64,000 bases of DNA, taken from Tubulanus polymorphus (taxonomy: Eukaryota > Nemertea > Palaeonemertea > Tubulaniformes > Tubulanidae). The translations under genes were made by a program, and so were the position numbers. Positions 37,301-49,749 of this stretch are shown in pieces. The DNA lies in NCBI RefSeq assembly GCF_964204645.1, contig NC_134030.1, positions 10,848,278 through 10,912,277 of the forward strand. The letters are read 5' to 3'. The notes beneath the pieces were generated by a model. The model searched no databases, was not told where the DNA came from, and saw only the letters and a program-made list of their open reading frames with translations. The stretch's first letter is position 1. Each line of letters opens with the position of its first letter.

Positions 37301-37500
37301 ATCTGCTGTGACATGCTCCTTTCGCATTGGAATGGTTTTATAAGAGGGGTTCTTCTAAATGTACTTAAATTAGCCTTAGATTGGTGTATAGTGAGAGATC
37401 ACCATCGACAGCAGCCAACGACAGAGGTGTCTATGCAATATTGGGTTTGTAATTGTTAGATTTGGGATGTCTGATCAAAATCGTTTGTCTAAAAGAACTA
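34350..37500. other. Gene-free stretch
   Basis: No exon could be supported. 'tgcactacgtcatcaatattg' near 35333 recurs near 23437, showing dispersed repeats. Open frames at 35062-35256 and 36000-36276 have no recognised family or convincing splice sites. Confidence 0.45.
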
Positions 37501-37735
37501 TAGCCGCGATCACATGAGCGGACCAAAAACGTCGGACCAGGCCCGTGCCAAATTTTATTACGGGACAAATGATTGCGTTTGAATTGGTTCCGGAAATGAC
37601 TGACTTCGTTTTGGTTGAGCATTGTTTAGTATCGAGTGAGTGGTTTGCGTGTGAACGCAGTCTCTAATTTGGCTCGAGCCTGATATCCGTGCCATTTTGG
37701 CCCGTGCTAAATCGTCTCCGTGTGATCGCGGCTTA
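37501..37735. mobile_element. MITE with GCCGCGATCACA ends
   Basis: TAGCCGCGATCACATGAGCG at the left and CGTGTGATCGCGGCTTA at the right are inverted repeats. A diverged relative starts at about 42300 ('tagccgtgatcagacggagacgattt') behind the last vWA exon. No transposase. Confidence 0.6.
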
Positions 37736-37799
37736 TGATGGTTTTATGAACTATCCGTTGAATGCTTTGTCTGAATCCGATGCTTAGAAGTCGAGGATC

Positions 37800-37898
37800 C
37801 AGTTCCACAGTTCTAAGTTAAATTTGACTTCTGATTTGAAACATTGAAATGAATGTATTTCGATTCGGAGTTAAAACCAACTCACAACTGTGGAACTG
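37800..37898. mobile_element. Short MITE just upstream of the vWA gene
   Basis: CAGTTCCACAGTTCT and ACAACTGTGGAACTG are terminal inverted repeats of a 99-bp element ending 28 bp before the start codon at 37927. Relatives occur near 31326-31420 and 48400-48470. If the start is right, the element is part of the promoter or 5' UTR. Confidence 0.55.
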
Positions 37899-37926
37899 TA
37901 AAATTGAAGTCCTCCTTTCAGTGAAT

Positions 37927-40900
37927 ATGCAAGTAAAATGGAGACGATTTGCCATGTTGGCAGTACTTACTGGGCTATTCTTACAAAATCCTGTCCAGTC
38001 TCGGGCTATCTTTGACGGTACGTAAGTTGAATAACCTACATTCGATTTTCTAATTTTCTTTATAACAAAACAGCCGTTCCTGATAAGGTTAATTAACATG
38101 GAGACGTTTTGATACATATCTCTTTTCGCGACATATGTTTGAATTCAGAGTTCTTTTCTAAATTATGAAATATCGACGTCGTATTTTGACGAGCGGTTTA
38201 ATGAGGGGCATTGAGGTAGTTTTTTTGCATTATAGGTTGTAAGGTAGATATTGTTTTTCTAATCGACGCGTCGGGGACTTGGTGCCAAGCTGATTTCGAC
38301 GACACTAGAAATTACGTAAAATCGTTCGTCAATGATGTCACAGTGGGCCCGAATGACACCCGCATCGGGGTGGTTGGATTCACTGGCCCGACGAGTACGA
38401 AGACTGCCGTCGATTTTACCGATCTCGAAAAAGATTCAATTAAGCAGAAACTCGATTACATGGAATTCAAGCGCTGTGTAACATACACCCATCATGCTCT
38501 GAATAAGGCTAAACAGGTAAGCGTTGTAAATGTATTATCTATCAAGGCCTACATCGAATCATCTACGAAGGGCTGAGCTGTTACCAAAAGAAATCTTAAG
38601 TCTAAATTGCTCTGTGGGATTCGCAGCCCCGGAGGTGACATAGATTGCATGGAAAAGTAATGATGTGTCATAGTTAATTGCTAATAATGACTTCTTATGG
38701 ATAACCAGAGTTAGACAAGGGTGCTACTCGCTACTATCGACTTCGAAGCATCTTCTTGGCTTTTCAGCCACTTAAGACATGTCATAAAAGGAGATGACAA
38801 ACGCCCACTCTAGTCAACCACTTGGCCAGTGGTTCTACAATTTGATCGTGTATTTCCGTACATAAGCATGTACCATTATTTTGAAGGAGATATTTTCGAA
38901 CAAGAGAGAAAATGCCAAAAAAGTAGCCGTTTTGATAACTGATGGCGATAAAACCATCGACACCAAATTCCTGGAAATAGCCCAAGAGTACAAAAAGGCA
39001 AACATCATGTTGGTTATACTCCATATCGGGGTAGATGCCGTTGATGATGGTTTGAAGAAAGCAGCTTACAAACCTGATTGGGTCGCTCGATTATCTGGAT
39101 ATAACGATCTGCGAAATACACTATCAACCGTGCACGACGTCGCTTGTCCCATAAGTAAGTATAGAACATCGTTTCATAATCATTTCAAGTGTCGTCGTCT
39201 AAAATGATGATCTATCGACTGATGCATGGTTTCCATCTTCGCCCCTTCCCGATTGCCACATGCCAGTTCGCCCCTTTTCTGCGCTGCCCTTTCCGGTGAG
39301 AAGGGTCAAGATGAAGAAGATAAGTGGCTTGTAGCAAAATTGGAGAAGGGAACAAGACGTCTCGAAGTGTTAAAACTACTGATTGGGAAGGGACAGAACG
39401 GGGGTGAATTGGGAGTGTGCATGACGAAATGATAAATCCAAAAAGATACAGGAACGCTGTGTTGTCTTCTTTTATCAGTTCTATGAGTTTTATTGAATTT
39501 CTTTTGTCCTTTGGTTTATCTTAATCTATAACCGTGGTAACTATCATAGTGACGCACTGATTTTTCAGTTTATGACCACCAAGATTCCGATTAAATATAA
39601 AACGATGATATCTATCATTATACTCCGAGGTTCCAGAAATAAATTAACAAGTAGTAACGGTTTCATTTCGCCCGATGCTTGAATTTACATCATATACAGT
39701 GATCTCACCATACTTAGACATGCCCCAAATCGGTCTTTGACAAAAATTGAATTATTTCCTGATATCGTATTTTTCCAAATCTGAACTCGGAATTCCCTCC
39801 CCACGGACCAATTTTGTCGTTCCCAGTTTTCACAATTAGGCAAGGGTTACCGCATGGCTTTATAATGAAATACTAGCGCATACATGGGTGTGTTCATTTA
39901 AATTTGATCCAACCACATTCATTTTCTTTTTTCAAAATGCACCATTACATGTATATATGGGCTGTAGGCCAGTATTTTACGATTTTGTTGTTTAAAAAAT
40001 GAAATGTATTTTAGGATGCAGGGCTGACGTGGCGTTTCTCGTAGACGGATCGACGAGTCTCGTCGAGACGATGTTCGACCAAGCCAGGAGATTCGTGAAC
40101 GCTTTCGCCGACTCGGTGCATGTCGGCGACGAGGCGATTCGTATCGGTGTCGTCCGATTTGGCTCGAAGTCGGATCTCATAGTAAAATTTACCGATACCG
40201 ACAAGGAATCGATCAAAGAAAAGATAGATAATATGGAGCTTCAAGGTGGAATGACGTTTACCGGAAAAGCTTTGCAATTCACCAACGAGGTAAACATTAC
40301 TGAAATGAAAAGAATGCGGCCCAATTCTATAGGCCATTTTCAAAACGTGGATCAGATGCTCAAAAGTTGTTTAGAGTTAACCAGCAGAAAGTTGATATGG
40401 TACCAATGTTCATTGCTACTATGGTATTTATCCGCCGGTGATCTTTAACCAACTTTTGAGCAACTGGCCCCTGATTTATTACAGTTACGACATTACTAAA
40501 TCAAACATCACTAATATCAGATGGAAATTTAGAGATAAACATTGTCGAAATGTCCCCAGTTGAATCATCACGAAGTCCAAAAAGCATAATTCTTTTTGCT
40601 TACAGAACCTGTTTTCGGAATCCCGACCGGATGCACGCAAGCTGACGGTTATTGTGACCGACGGGATGCCATCAGATCCCGGAAGTTTATTAAGTTGGGG
40701 AACGCGATACCGTGCAGATAACAACAAACTGATGTTCGTGGTTATCGGAAGGCCTCCGTCGATCGACGTTTCCGAGTTAAGCGCTGCGGCATACAGACCA
40801 GACTGGGTTATCAGGTTCAACATTGAATGCATTATATACTTATATTTTCATTATAACTGAATTTGGGAATCTTTATAATTTACAGTTTCAAACATCTAAT

Positions 40901-42163
40901 GTTGAAGCCAAAACGGTAATAATTTCTTATCTGAGATAAAGACGACAGGGGGTCGATCCAGGGGGATTTATGAAACTTCTACATGTCCATCAATTTTTTT
41001 GAGTGCCCTTTTTCATTTTGTCAACGAAGATAATTGGTGCAAAGTGCAGGGGTACGCTTGATATTAACTCTTTTTACACCAGAGTGCCCTTTTGGGACTT
41101 GACAAGTTCTTCAAAATTAGCCCCTCAGTGTAAGAGAGTGCCATTTTGAACATCGAAGTGCCCTTTTGGTATGTGAAAACTTCTTCAAAATTGGCCTCTA
41201 GATCCGTCCCTGGACATGTGCATTAAACATCGAGTTCATAAATCCATTTTCCGATTTTTTTTCCGCTAAAGAATGCCCACACGAACTCAATTAACTTCTT
41301 ATGGCCTTTATCAATTTATACAAAACACAAAGATCTTAGATTATCAAAAGCTTATTATTACATATACTGCTTGTAGGTTGGATTCTTACGCCCAACTTGA
41401 GGAGCACATCAATGGAGTCAGGGATAAGGTTTTCTGTGGTAAGCTTTCACATGGAACGGGGGACTTTAAAGGGAGCTTTAAAGATTCTGAACAAATTTGC
41501 CGAAATACTCGGTTTACTGAACGCCTTTTTCTTTCTTAGGTTGCAATGAAAGAGACATGGCCGTTCTTCTAGACAGTTCCATAAGCATACCGGTGGAGCT
41601 ATTTGAAAAGACGAAAGATTTCATCATTTCTTACGCGAAAACATTAGATATCGGACAGCGAGCAACTCGCTTCGGGTTAGTCAGATTCAGCAGCACGACT
41701 GCCACGAAGACATTCGTAGATTTCTCCGACCTCGAAAAAGATTCGATTTTAGGAAAGATAAAAAACCTCGAAAAAGCTGGTGCAATGACACAAACCGGTT
41801 ACGCGATGGAAGTTGCCAAGAAGGTACACAATGTATTCCGTCGATACATATGTGCTATGATCAATGCAACACACAAATTATCTTATGGTTTCTAATTTTC
41901 ACAGGACCTTTTCGATCACGCACGTCCTAAAGCGGAAAAAATTGCAATAATTATTACCGACGGATACCCCTCGAGTAGTTCAGTTCTTCTCGAACAGGGT
42001 CGCCTATATAAGCAGGATGATATCAAAGTGTTATTTGTATTGGTCGGAAAATCGTTCGCATCATATTTCTATGATATGTATAAAGAGGTGGCCTATAAAC
42101 CGGACTGGGTGAGGAGATTTGACAGCTATCAGGATCTTGCTGTATCCCGAGATTTCTACTGCT
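37927..42163 (+). CDS. Secreted protein with three von Willebrand factor A domains
   Basis: Eight exons: 37927-38017, 38236-38516, 38887-39154, 40015-40289, 40606-40814, 41377-41438, 41540-41823 and 41905-42163, giving about 576 residues. Exon 1 encodes a signal peptide (MQVKWRRFAMLAVLTGLFLQ...). Each vWA domain is a pair of exons in phases 1-0-1; in domain 2 the second exon is split again at 40814/41377. The metal-binding (MIDAS) DxSxS motif is DGSTS in domain 2 and DSSIS in domain 3 but DASGT in domain 1, where the last Ser is Thr. All three have a TDG segment and end near Y(K/R)PDWV. Such proteins are usually extracellular-matrix or adhesion proteins; matrilins and collagen VI share the arrangement. 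Splicing to the acceptor at 42761 would complete a TAA at once, and AATAAA lies at 43040. Confidence 0.85.
40350..40474. mobile_element. MITE in an intron of the vWA gene
   Basis: GATGCTCAAAAGTT at the left and AACTTTTGAGCAACTGGCCC at the right are inverted repeats. This is the uninterrupted form of the element at 7222-7656. Confidence 0.6.
40985..41215. repeat. Dispersed 'gtgcccttttgg' repeat in the vWA gene
   Basis: 'agtgcccttttgg' and 'acttcttcaaaattagcccctcag' each occur twice here, and in inverse form at 17335-17485. Non-coding. Confidence 0.55.
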
Positions 42164-42299
42164 GTAAGTATCAGCCATTTTGAATTGCATTGTATTCTAT
42201 TTATTCCTTTGAATTAATTAATATAAGGTCCATCCCCCAAGCCTCCTTTTTCAAATATCACCAGAACTGCATATTTTAGTAGAACGACTTCTCATTTAT

Positions 42300-42560
42300 A
42301 GCCGTGATCAGACGGAGACGATTTGGCCCCGGCCAAATTGGCACTGATCAGTCCCAAGTCAATTTTACCCGTGCCTAATTAGTGAGCGTGTTCACACGTG
42401 AACCACTCAGTCGATAGTAAGCAATACCTGAACAAAGCGCGGCATTATTTTTGGGCTCGGCCAAAAAGGCACGGCTCATTTGGCAACCGCGTGAACAGTT
42501 GTTCCGGGCCTAATTTGGCACCGGCCAGCATTTTCTAGCACAGGCAATATTTGACATTGA
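42300..42560. mobile_element. Diverged relative of the 37501 MITE
   Basis: 'tagccgtgatcagacggagacgatttggc' and repeated 'gtgcctaatt' and 'ggccaaa' segments match the element at 37501-37735. The right end is unclear. It lies behind the last coding exon of the vWA gene. Confidence 0.45.
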
Positions 42561-43039
42561 ATTCGCTGCCGCTTTGATTTGATATCATCCATCCAGATTG
42601 CAAATCATATCGTATCAATTTTGTCTATCTTGACTATCAGAATTGGTAAAACTTACGACTTATATTTGCATATGAGAAGATCTTAGTTATAACGTCAACC
42701 CTTTCTCTGTAATCCTGAAAAATAAGAGTACTATTCTCTTAATGTATTTATCTGTTTTCAGAAAACAGACTGACACGAGACTAGTCTTCATTGTTATACT
42801 AGTCCGTGGACTAGTATTTGAACGCTTACCGAATAGGTCGCAATCTATGCTTGAATTTGATTTTTGCATCTCCTGTACTGTTAGATATTTTACTTTATTG
42901 TTTAGAATGTCGATGGATATTGCCTATCATTATACATGTATAACGTACAATTATCAGAAAGAAAAGTTTCTTACAATTTCTGAATCGTACAATTTCTTAG
43001 TCGTTCATACGACAGTGAATATGTGATTTACTCAAAATG

Positions 43040-43045
43040 AATAAA
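43040..43045 (+). promoter_or_regulatory. Likely polyadenylation signal of the vWA gene
   Basis: AATAAA downstream of a possible last exon that begins after the acceptor at 42760-42761. Assignment by order and strand. Confidence 0.35.
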
Positions 43046-43680
43046 AATTATAGAAATCGAAGAAATAGAATTTGTGTTTAATTCTTTGGATATGGTCATA
43101 GTACCCTTCGGAGACTTGGTGACATTCTGAGGGTTGTTGGGGGCGTTGTCTTAGGACTATGTCTGAGATATGACGCTGGATCTAATTGCATTGGCAGTGA
43201 AATAAAGTGGACATTCTTGCTAATGTACATAAGCTAGAGTGTAAATCGGCGATGCTATTGATATGTGAATAGATATGAATTCTAGAGATAAAGTATTTTG
43301 GGGTATATTTTGTATTTAACCAATTAAATTTTGAGACTTGGGAAGATTTAAGGTTTGCGGTAGCGTAGAGATTTTCCTTGGGTGCCATGTTTATGGCGCG
43401 GGCTAAAACATTCGCGTGATCGTTTCTCTAATGTTGAAAGTTTCTTTCCATTAAATTGGTATATTATATGCTCTTTGACATAAGCAATGCATTCATTCAT
43501 TCAATATGTATATGTGTACTTTTTCAAGAAGCTTTTTCCATTACAACGGTATCTGATATCAATCTGAAAATCGATATCGTGATCCTTTCCACTAATGCAC
43601 TAGTGGTCCATTTAAAGTAAATGGGTTCTTAGTTTTCGAAAGTGGATGGAAAGGAAAATCGACGATAAGTGCGAATCAAA

Positions 43681-44655
43681 ATGAATACGACTGTCATTAC
43701 GAGGAATATAATCGGCAGTTACATTTTAGGATATGGCGGCCTTGTTTTGGCACTCTTCGGGACACTGGGCAACGTTCTAAGCGTCGTTGTACTGAGACGG
43801 AGTAGTCGCGGGAGTAAAATGCAATCGACCGTTTTAATTTTATGTTGCATCTCCATCTGCGATCTAGTGACCCTCGACCTAGGTTTACTTCGACTCGTTG
43901 TATTTTACATATCGTTAATACGAAGCGACGGTAAGTCTGTCGTCGATATACGCAAGCACAGTGGCCCGCTGACCGGATTCGTGTGCCCCGCATCGGCCTT
44001 CATATCTAACTATAGCCCCCAAGTCGGCGCTTGGCTCGTCGTACTCTTAACCGCGGAACGATTCGTGTGCGTTGCCTTTCCTATGATGGCGACCCGATTG
44101 GCGGTGCGTCGAAATGCAGTATTTGGTATCGCCACAATCGTATCGGTCTTATTTCTCGTAAACGGGCACATTCTTTTCGGAATTCGTTACTCCAATCGTC
44201 CACCGTTGGTTGGTTTTCATTGCCAGCCGATCAACGATCTCTATAGACACTTCCAGATTCGCGTCTACTCGTGGATCAGCGTCTTCGCGTCTTCTCTTAT
44301 ACCATTTGCACTTATTTCAGTCATGAATTTAACGATCGTCAAAAATCTTAATTCTGCTACAAATCGTCGGCGTGTTTTGTCGGTCGGTGCGGTAACAAAG
44401 CGAACCGATCATAATAACGTCACTAGCACTTTACTGGCAGTCAGCACAACATTCATCGTCACAACGCTTCCCGACGTTGGATTCGTGGTTTATTTGACCA
44501 AAAGTAGTTTTGCTTTTGTTGGTGGTTTGGTAGAAATACTGGGGCCAGCTCTACGTTTATTATTCTATTCGAACAATGCCATTAATTTCATCTTGTATCT
44601 GTGTTGCGGTCAGAAATTTCGGAAAGAGTTCACGAGGTTGATCACCTGTAAATAG
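43681..44655 (+). CDS. Class A (rhodopsin-like) GPCR, peptide-receptor type
   Basis: A single-exon frame of 324 residues, starting at the ATG at 43681 (MNTTVITRN, Asn2 a possible glycosylation site) with A at position -3. Seven hydrophobic segments are clear. TM1 has the GN pair (FGTLGNVLSVVVL), TM2 a conserved Asp (ISICDLVTLDL), TM3 a preceding Cys (FVCPAS) and ends in AERF in place of DRY. TM6 has TLPD, with Pro at the usual place, and TM7 ends NNAINFILY in place of NPxxY. The tail is short. This pattern is usual among invertebrate FMRFamide-receptor-like and related orphan peptide GPCRs. Ligand unknown. It precedes a second GPCR in the same direction. Confidence 0.88.
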   Translation: MNTTVITRNIIGSYILGYGGLVLALFGTLGNVLSVVVLRRSSRGSKMQSTVLILCCISICDLVTLDLGLLRLVVFYISLIRSDGKSVVDIRKHSGPLTGFVCPASAFISNYSPQVGAWLVVLLTAERFVCVAFPMMATRLAVRRNAVFGIATIVSVLFLVNGHILFGIRYSNRPPLVGFHCQPINDLYRHFQIRVYSWISVFASSLIPFALISVMNLTIVKNLNSATNRRRVLSVGAVTKRTDHNNVTSTLLAVSTTFIVTTLPDVGFVVYLTKSSFAFVGGLVEILGPALRLLFYSNNAINFILYLCCGQKFRKEFTRLITCK

Positions 44656-45537
44656 ATTGCCGTTGTTTAGGCTAAACAATCATACCTTCTGGCTCTCTTT
44701 CACTCATCAAAGTGACCATACAGGCACGTGTTCTTTTTAGAATTCATTTCTAAACATTGATTTATGGAATTTCTGTACCAGGCAGGAAGGGTTTTAAGGA
44801 TTTTTTAAAGATACTTTAAGGATTTTTGTCAAATAAATGAAAGATTGAAATGTCGAAATATGGGTACGATACGGTAGGTAAAGACAGGGATGCGCCCTTA
44901 TATTGACTGCATAATAATGTTTTCAAATCCCGAAGGAATGATTCTCCTCAACTGCGCTTTGATATGTGGCTATGAAATTTATACCAGAGGTAAAATGGTT
45001 CAACCTGGTCAAAAGAACTGTAGGCACCAAACTCCTTCCGCGGCCCTAACCCCGATTTAAGTTCCTGATTACTTGCATGGCAAACCAAAAATCTCCCTAA
45101 AAGAAAATATCATACTATTTCAATTTTTCGTACTGATTTCATTTTCTTGAAAACAAGCAACGCCCTATCGTCGTATTCGTCAACGGCTTTGAGCCCTTCA
45201 CCAGCGCTTGCCCTGTCGCTACAGGTATTTTCATAATCCAGGATTCATTGGCTCGAGTTCGCGTGTAGCATCGGTGAATTTCTTCCCCATTTGTGAGCAA
45301 AAGAATAAGAAATGAGCTGAACTCAAGTTTAATTTACACACGGCAGATTGACGATTTTAAACATTGAAATGATACATACTGTTTGAAGGGATCTGGCCAC
45401 CTGGATTTTATCTTTTACAAATTGTCTACATAATATTTTCCGACCGGACCGCTGCTGCCAAAAAACAAGGCATCCTTATGAGGGTTTTTTGTTTTTTGCC
45501 TTTTTCACAGAAAATCCTATTGCTTTCCACCGAATGT

Positions 45538-45636
45538 ATCATTATCATTATAGTTATCATAATCGTTATTGTTATCATTATCGTTATTACCATCGTAATC
45601 ATTATCATTACCGTTATCGCTATCATGATCATTATC
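45538..45636. repeat. Degenerate TTATCA/TTATCG microsatellite
   Basis: ATTATC, GTTATC and related hexamers repeat over about 100 bp between the two GPCR genes. Frames through it are low-complexity artefacts. Confidence 0.8.
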
Positions 45637-45989
45637 CTAAATTATTTCATGTTTTTCATCCAAGATTTTGTACTTTTTCACTTAGAATGAAAAATGTTAA
45701 TTGAAGTATCGTCAACATCATCTAGTTGCGGTTGCATCTCGTCTGCGGCTTACTCTGGCTATAAATTTGAATGTGAACTTAAGTTGTACGTCAGTTATGC
45801 GCAGCTGACATTACATTTTACGTAAGAATAATCAATCTGCGGATTAAGCTGGTTTTGGTTGCTGACTGGTGTAAAATGTGGATGAACGTGTGAACGCTGT
45901 CAGAAAGAAACGATACATTGACATCGCTAACGAACTAGTCGTATTTTTAGGTTTCATATTACTAGCGCGTAAGCAATTAATTTCGAATC

Positions 45990-47001
45990 ATGAATCGGAC
46001 GTTATTGCCTCAGCCACCATCTTGGTTGTGGCAAATGTCCGTCTGGTACGCGTACAATTTCATAGTTTATCTCATTTGGATTGTCGGTAGTATCGGCAAC
46101 ATTCTCACATTAGTTTTACTCATTCAATTGCGCAACGAACTAGACGGCCCCAGCTCTCAATACTTGTTCTCGTTGGCTACATCGGATTTGATACATTTAA
46201 ACACAGTGTCATTGAAATGGCTGGAGAAGATCAGTATTGCATCGGGCACCGGTTTTGAAGTGTACGTATTCTACGCATCCTCCGAAGTCGCCTGTAGGGT
46301 TTTGCTGGTAATTGCCAGTATCTCGATCAAACTGTCTACTTGGACTTTGTGCATTTTTGCCATTGAGAGATCACTCGCAATTTCTATGCCTCTTAAAGTT
46401 GCTAATGCCTTTACCAAATCTCGACGGCGATATCTGATCGTTTGTCAGTGGACCATTGTCATCGCCGTGGAGAGCTCTTTTACCGATGTTTACGGAATTC
46501 GCCCTTACTCAGACGGACGTCAAAATTGCATGTTATTTCCTAATTACATCGATGGGAATGCCGTGCTTAGAATAGCGTTATCGATGTATATTCGTGTAAC
46601 GCACTTTATTGTACCTTACATCATAAATACCTCTTGCATTATGGTAATCGCTAAGAAACTAACTTCAAGACCGACTAAAGCTTCGAATAATGTACAAAAT
46701 ATTTAAACAAGACAGGACATGCATCAAAAACCTCGTAGCGATAACTTCTTTATATCTAATTCTATCGCTTCCCAATACCTTAGTAAATTCTATTTTTTAC
46801 GCGAACCCGTCTATTTTGCACTGGCCTGGTAAACCCCACCTACTCTATTTCATTACATTGGTAACGGCAACAATCGAAACCTCAAACAACGCCATTAATT
46901 TCTTCATATATTTTATCAGTTTTAGAAAGTTTCGAATTGAAATAATACGTTTTTGCCTCTCTCTACCCAGGAGTAAATGGGTACTTGGCCACACGGCATA
47001 A
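45990..47001 (+). pseudogene. Class A GPCR broken by a one-base frameshift
   Basis: The frame from ATG 45990 (MNRTLLPQP) covers TM1-TM5: IGNILTLVLL in TM1, SLATSDLIHL in TM2, a Cys before TM3, and AIERSLAIS at the TM3 end. It stops at 46704-46706 after NNVQNI. One base over, the sequence continues without a gap as KQDRTCIKNLV, then TM6 (SLYLILSLPNTLV) and TM7 (SNNAINFFIYFIS), to a stop at 46999-47001. One extra T in the run at about 46701-46704 explains the shift, in intracellular loop 3. Without it the protein would be about 337 residues. It may be a recent pseudogene or a sequencing error; all else is conserved. It resembles the neighbouring GPCR in type but is clearly diverged. Confidence 0.8.
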
Positions 47002-49300
47002 CAAATATGACACATATCAAAAACGTTGGGCTTTATCGATTATCATATTCGTTTTGGAGATTTGTACGTTCATACGTATAGTTATTCATAACTAACTTTT
47101 CTCCTTCTTTGTTGTTGGTACATCGTTTGGTTGGACAACTTAATGGGCCGCCGAACGAATCGCGTCGTGATGTGGCGTGGTGCGCATTTCGAATATTTCC
47201 TCTTGACCACACGGATCTATATTTTTGGCAAAAAAATTCACGGTTACGTTTTGTACGATCATAGTACCATGGTGGATGCTGTACAAATCCCGTGATGCGT
47301 AGGAGATTCCCTGACGATATCCATTTATGGATATCAATTGCTTAGTCCACATGCGTTAAACCATATTGACCAATTTTGTCGGTAGAAAAACTAAAAACCT
47401 TTACTCACGAAACTTGCTATATCAATCAGTAAGCTACTAACTAATTACAACAGCCCTACATTTATGATCTCGATCCATCAAAAGATGCACTTAACTTGAG
47501 TTTTCCCTTTTCACCTACCGGTAGTTGTTTCAATTTCGTGGAATCACTCACGACTATAATTTATGATAAAACTACTTCATGGCCCATATAAGCATCAACT
47601 AATGCGAAGATGATATAGATGACTTTCTTCATTTTGATATGTCGATGGCATCGGAAAAGAATATGGCTATCAAAATCCATAACTGAGGAATAGTTAGACA
47701 TTCTTAGCAGCCCGCCAATGGATGCCCACCGAGATAAAGTTTACTGAAATTATTCTTCAGCAACACACTTTAACCACAAAGCAACCTGTAAATTGCCCGT
47801 TGAAAATTATTCCCAGATGATTAAATATTGATTAATATTATTGATTGAATATTTCTAACACAGATTGGTCAAGTGAAAGGACTGCATTGATGGGTGTTTG
47901 CCCTCCCTCTTATCGGCGGCCATTCCCACCAAAAACAACCTTGTCTATTTGTAGGTACTTTGATAAAACGTCTATCGTCAAAACGTCTTACTCATGTCTT
48001 CGTCTTAAAGGTTGTCATTAAGGAAATGTACATATGATAAAACTGGCGCCGTCTGCTTTTTTATATATATATATATACCAACATTGATTTTTCATATCTA
48101 TTATGCATGCGGATGTATAATAATACATCACACACATATAACTGAACATTATCTTGGATTGGATGTAATTGTCGTATATATCTAATTCCGTCAATATTCG
48201 CAAATTCGCATAACATACGTATACCCTGAAAAGTGTTTTAACGAGACGTGTATGCATACTACAATTTGGTAAAAGTCCTTACAATAGTTTAACTATTCAG
48301 GATGGAATTCTACCGCGACTTTGACACCATACACCGATATAGGTTTGGTTCAGCACTTATTCAAGATGGTAAATTCAAATTTAACATCATAATACGGTTC
48401 CACATCAACTGGTTGTGGCCGGAATTGATTTTGACTCCAGGTTTAACCTAATTCACAACTGTGGAACATGGTGTTTTCTGAACTCCAGTTGAATATTTTC
48501 GAAATAAGCAAGGTCCCAGGTCCGCACTTAAGATTTTTGTCGGTGAAGATTTTTGACTGTAATTCAAGATTGAGTATAGTTTATTCAACAGATTGCTGAC
48601 TCGGCCCACTAAAGTGTATGCTCATATTCTAATTCAGCTGTATTCCTAGGTGTTTGGTCCCTCTGTGGTGAAGGTAATGGCCACAAATTTTCATGTAAAA
48701 TCATTTTAAAAGGTGTTTCCTTGAAAGAAATCATTAGTAAGTTTTCATTTATAAAGTGCAAGTATACTTTAACCGTTCAAATGCGCTTTTCGAGAGTTCA
48801 ATGGTATGCTGTATGGAACAAAATTGTTTTGAGATGGGTCTTGGAAGCTAGCGAGGTAAGGAGATACGCGTTGGGATAGTTCGCGAGAGTTCCAAAGGCC
48901 ATGATGATTATACCATTATCATGGCCTAGCGTTCATGCAATTTATTTAGTAGCCTCATTCGGACATGGCCAACTCAGACCTCGACTAAAACTTGAAAGAA
49001 AAACCTGGGTGATCTGGCTTAGATAGATTGTTTCAGTCTCGCCGTATTGCACCATTATCTTGTTACATTTTTCTTCGTTAACTTATGGTATCGTCCAATA
49101 ATGTAACATTCGAATGAAAATAAATCTCATTTTCAATTTCAACCAAATCATTTCTCGAATTCCTATTTTATTTAGTTTTTCCGAGTTCGGCGTGTAATGT
49201 GTCGAATGATTTTCTCAATAAACGAATACGACTGATATTGTCCTTTATTCTTCTTGAATGAGAATTTCCGGCATCGAAATATAAATAGCTACTTCTCTTC
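47002..49300. other. Gene-free stretch
   Basis: No family motif or convincing exon. A minus-strand frame at 47352-47140 looks fairly protein-like (VQNVTVNFFAKNIDPCGQEE) but has no recognised domain. A copy of the TGTGGAAC-type MITE lies near 48400-48470, and a (TA)n run at about 48060. Confidence 0.45.
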
Positions 49301-49310
49301 GACTTAAACT

Positions 49311-49410
49311 GTATTTATTCGAGTTAAATTGTATGTATTCGAGTTAAAATTGTATGTATTCGATCGAGTTAAATTGTATGTATTCGAGTTAAATTGTATG
49401 AATTGGATGG
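49311..49410. repeat. 20-bp minisatellite, about five units
   Basis: TATTCGAGTTAAATTGTATG repeats about five times with small indels. Confidence 0.85.
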
Positions 49411-49749
49411 AGTCTACTGGATTAAGAAAAGAAATGCATTTTTCTATGTCTGAAGAGTTAAATATTCGTTCACGCCTGAAAAAGAATGTTACAACAAGAA
49501 AATATGATAATAGAAATTACGTTCATTTCATTATTTCTTCTTATCTGCTTGTTTTTTTTTCTGCGAGGATTTTCCAGGAACAGTTGCCAATGACTCCGTT
49601 TACCTCCTCGAAAGCGATTTGAACGATAAGAGAATAAATTGAATACAATCAGTTTCCGTTTTTGATCATCCGTCAAAATATTTATTGTATCGACTCACGC
49701 ATATTACATGATGTCGAGTCAGTAGTTTATCCACTGTGGAATCGGGGGT

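Noticed and set aside
39226-39432. Plus-strand 68-codon frame in the vWA gene
   Set aside because: It lies in the intron between domains 1 and 2, and short inverted CCCCTTCCC/GGGAAGGG segments suggest repeat DNA.
47140-47352. Minus-strand 70-codon frame with protein-like composition
   Set aside because: No recognised family, no partner exon and no second copy to compare, so not listed as a gene.
49311-49410. Short regular repeat resembling a CRISPR array
   Set aside because: No spacers between the 20-bp units; a simple tandem repeat.
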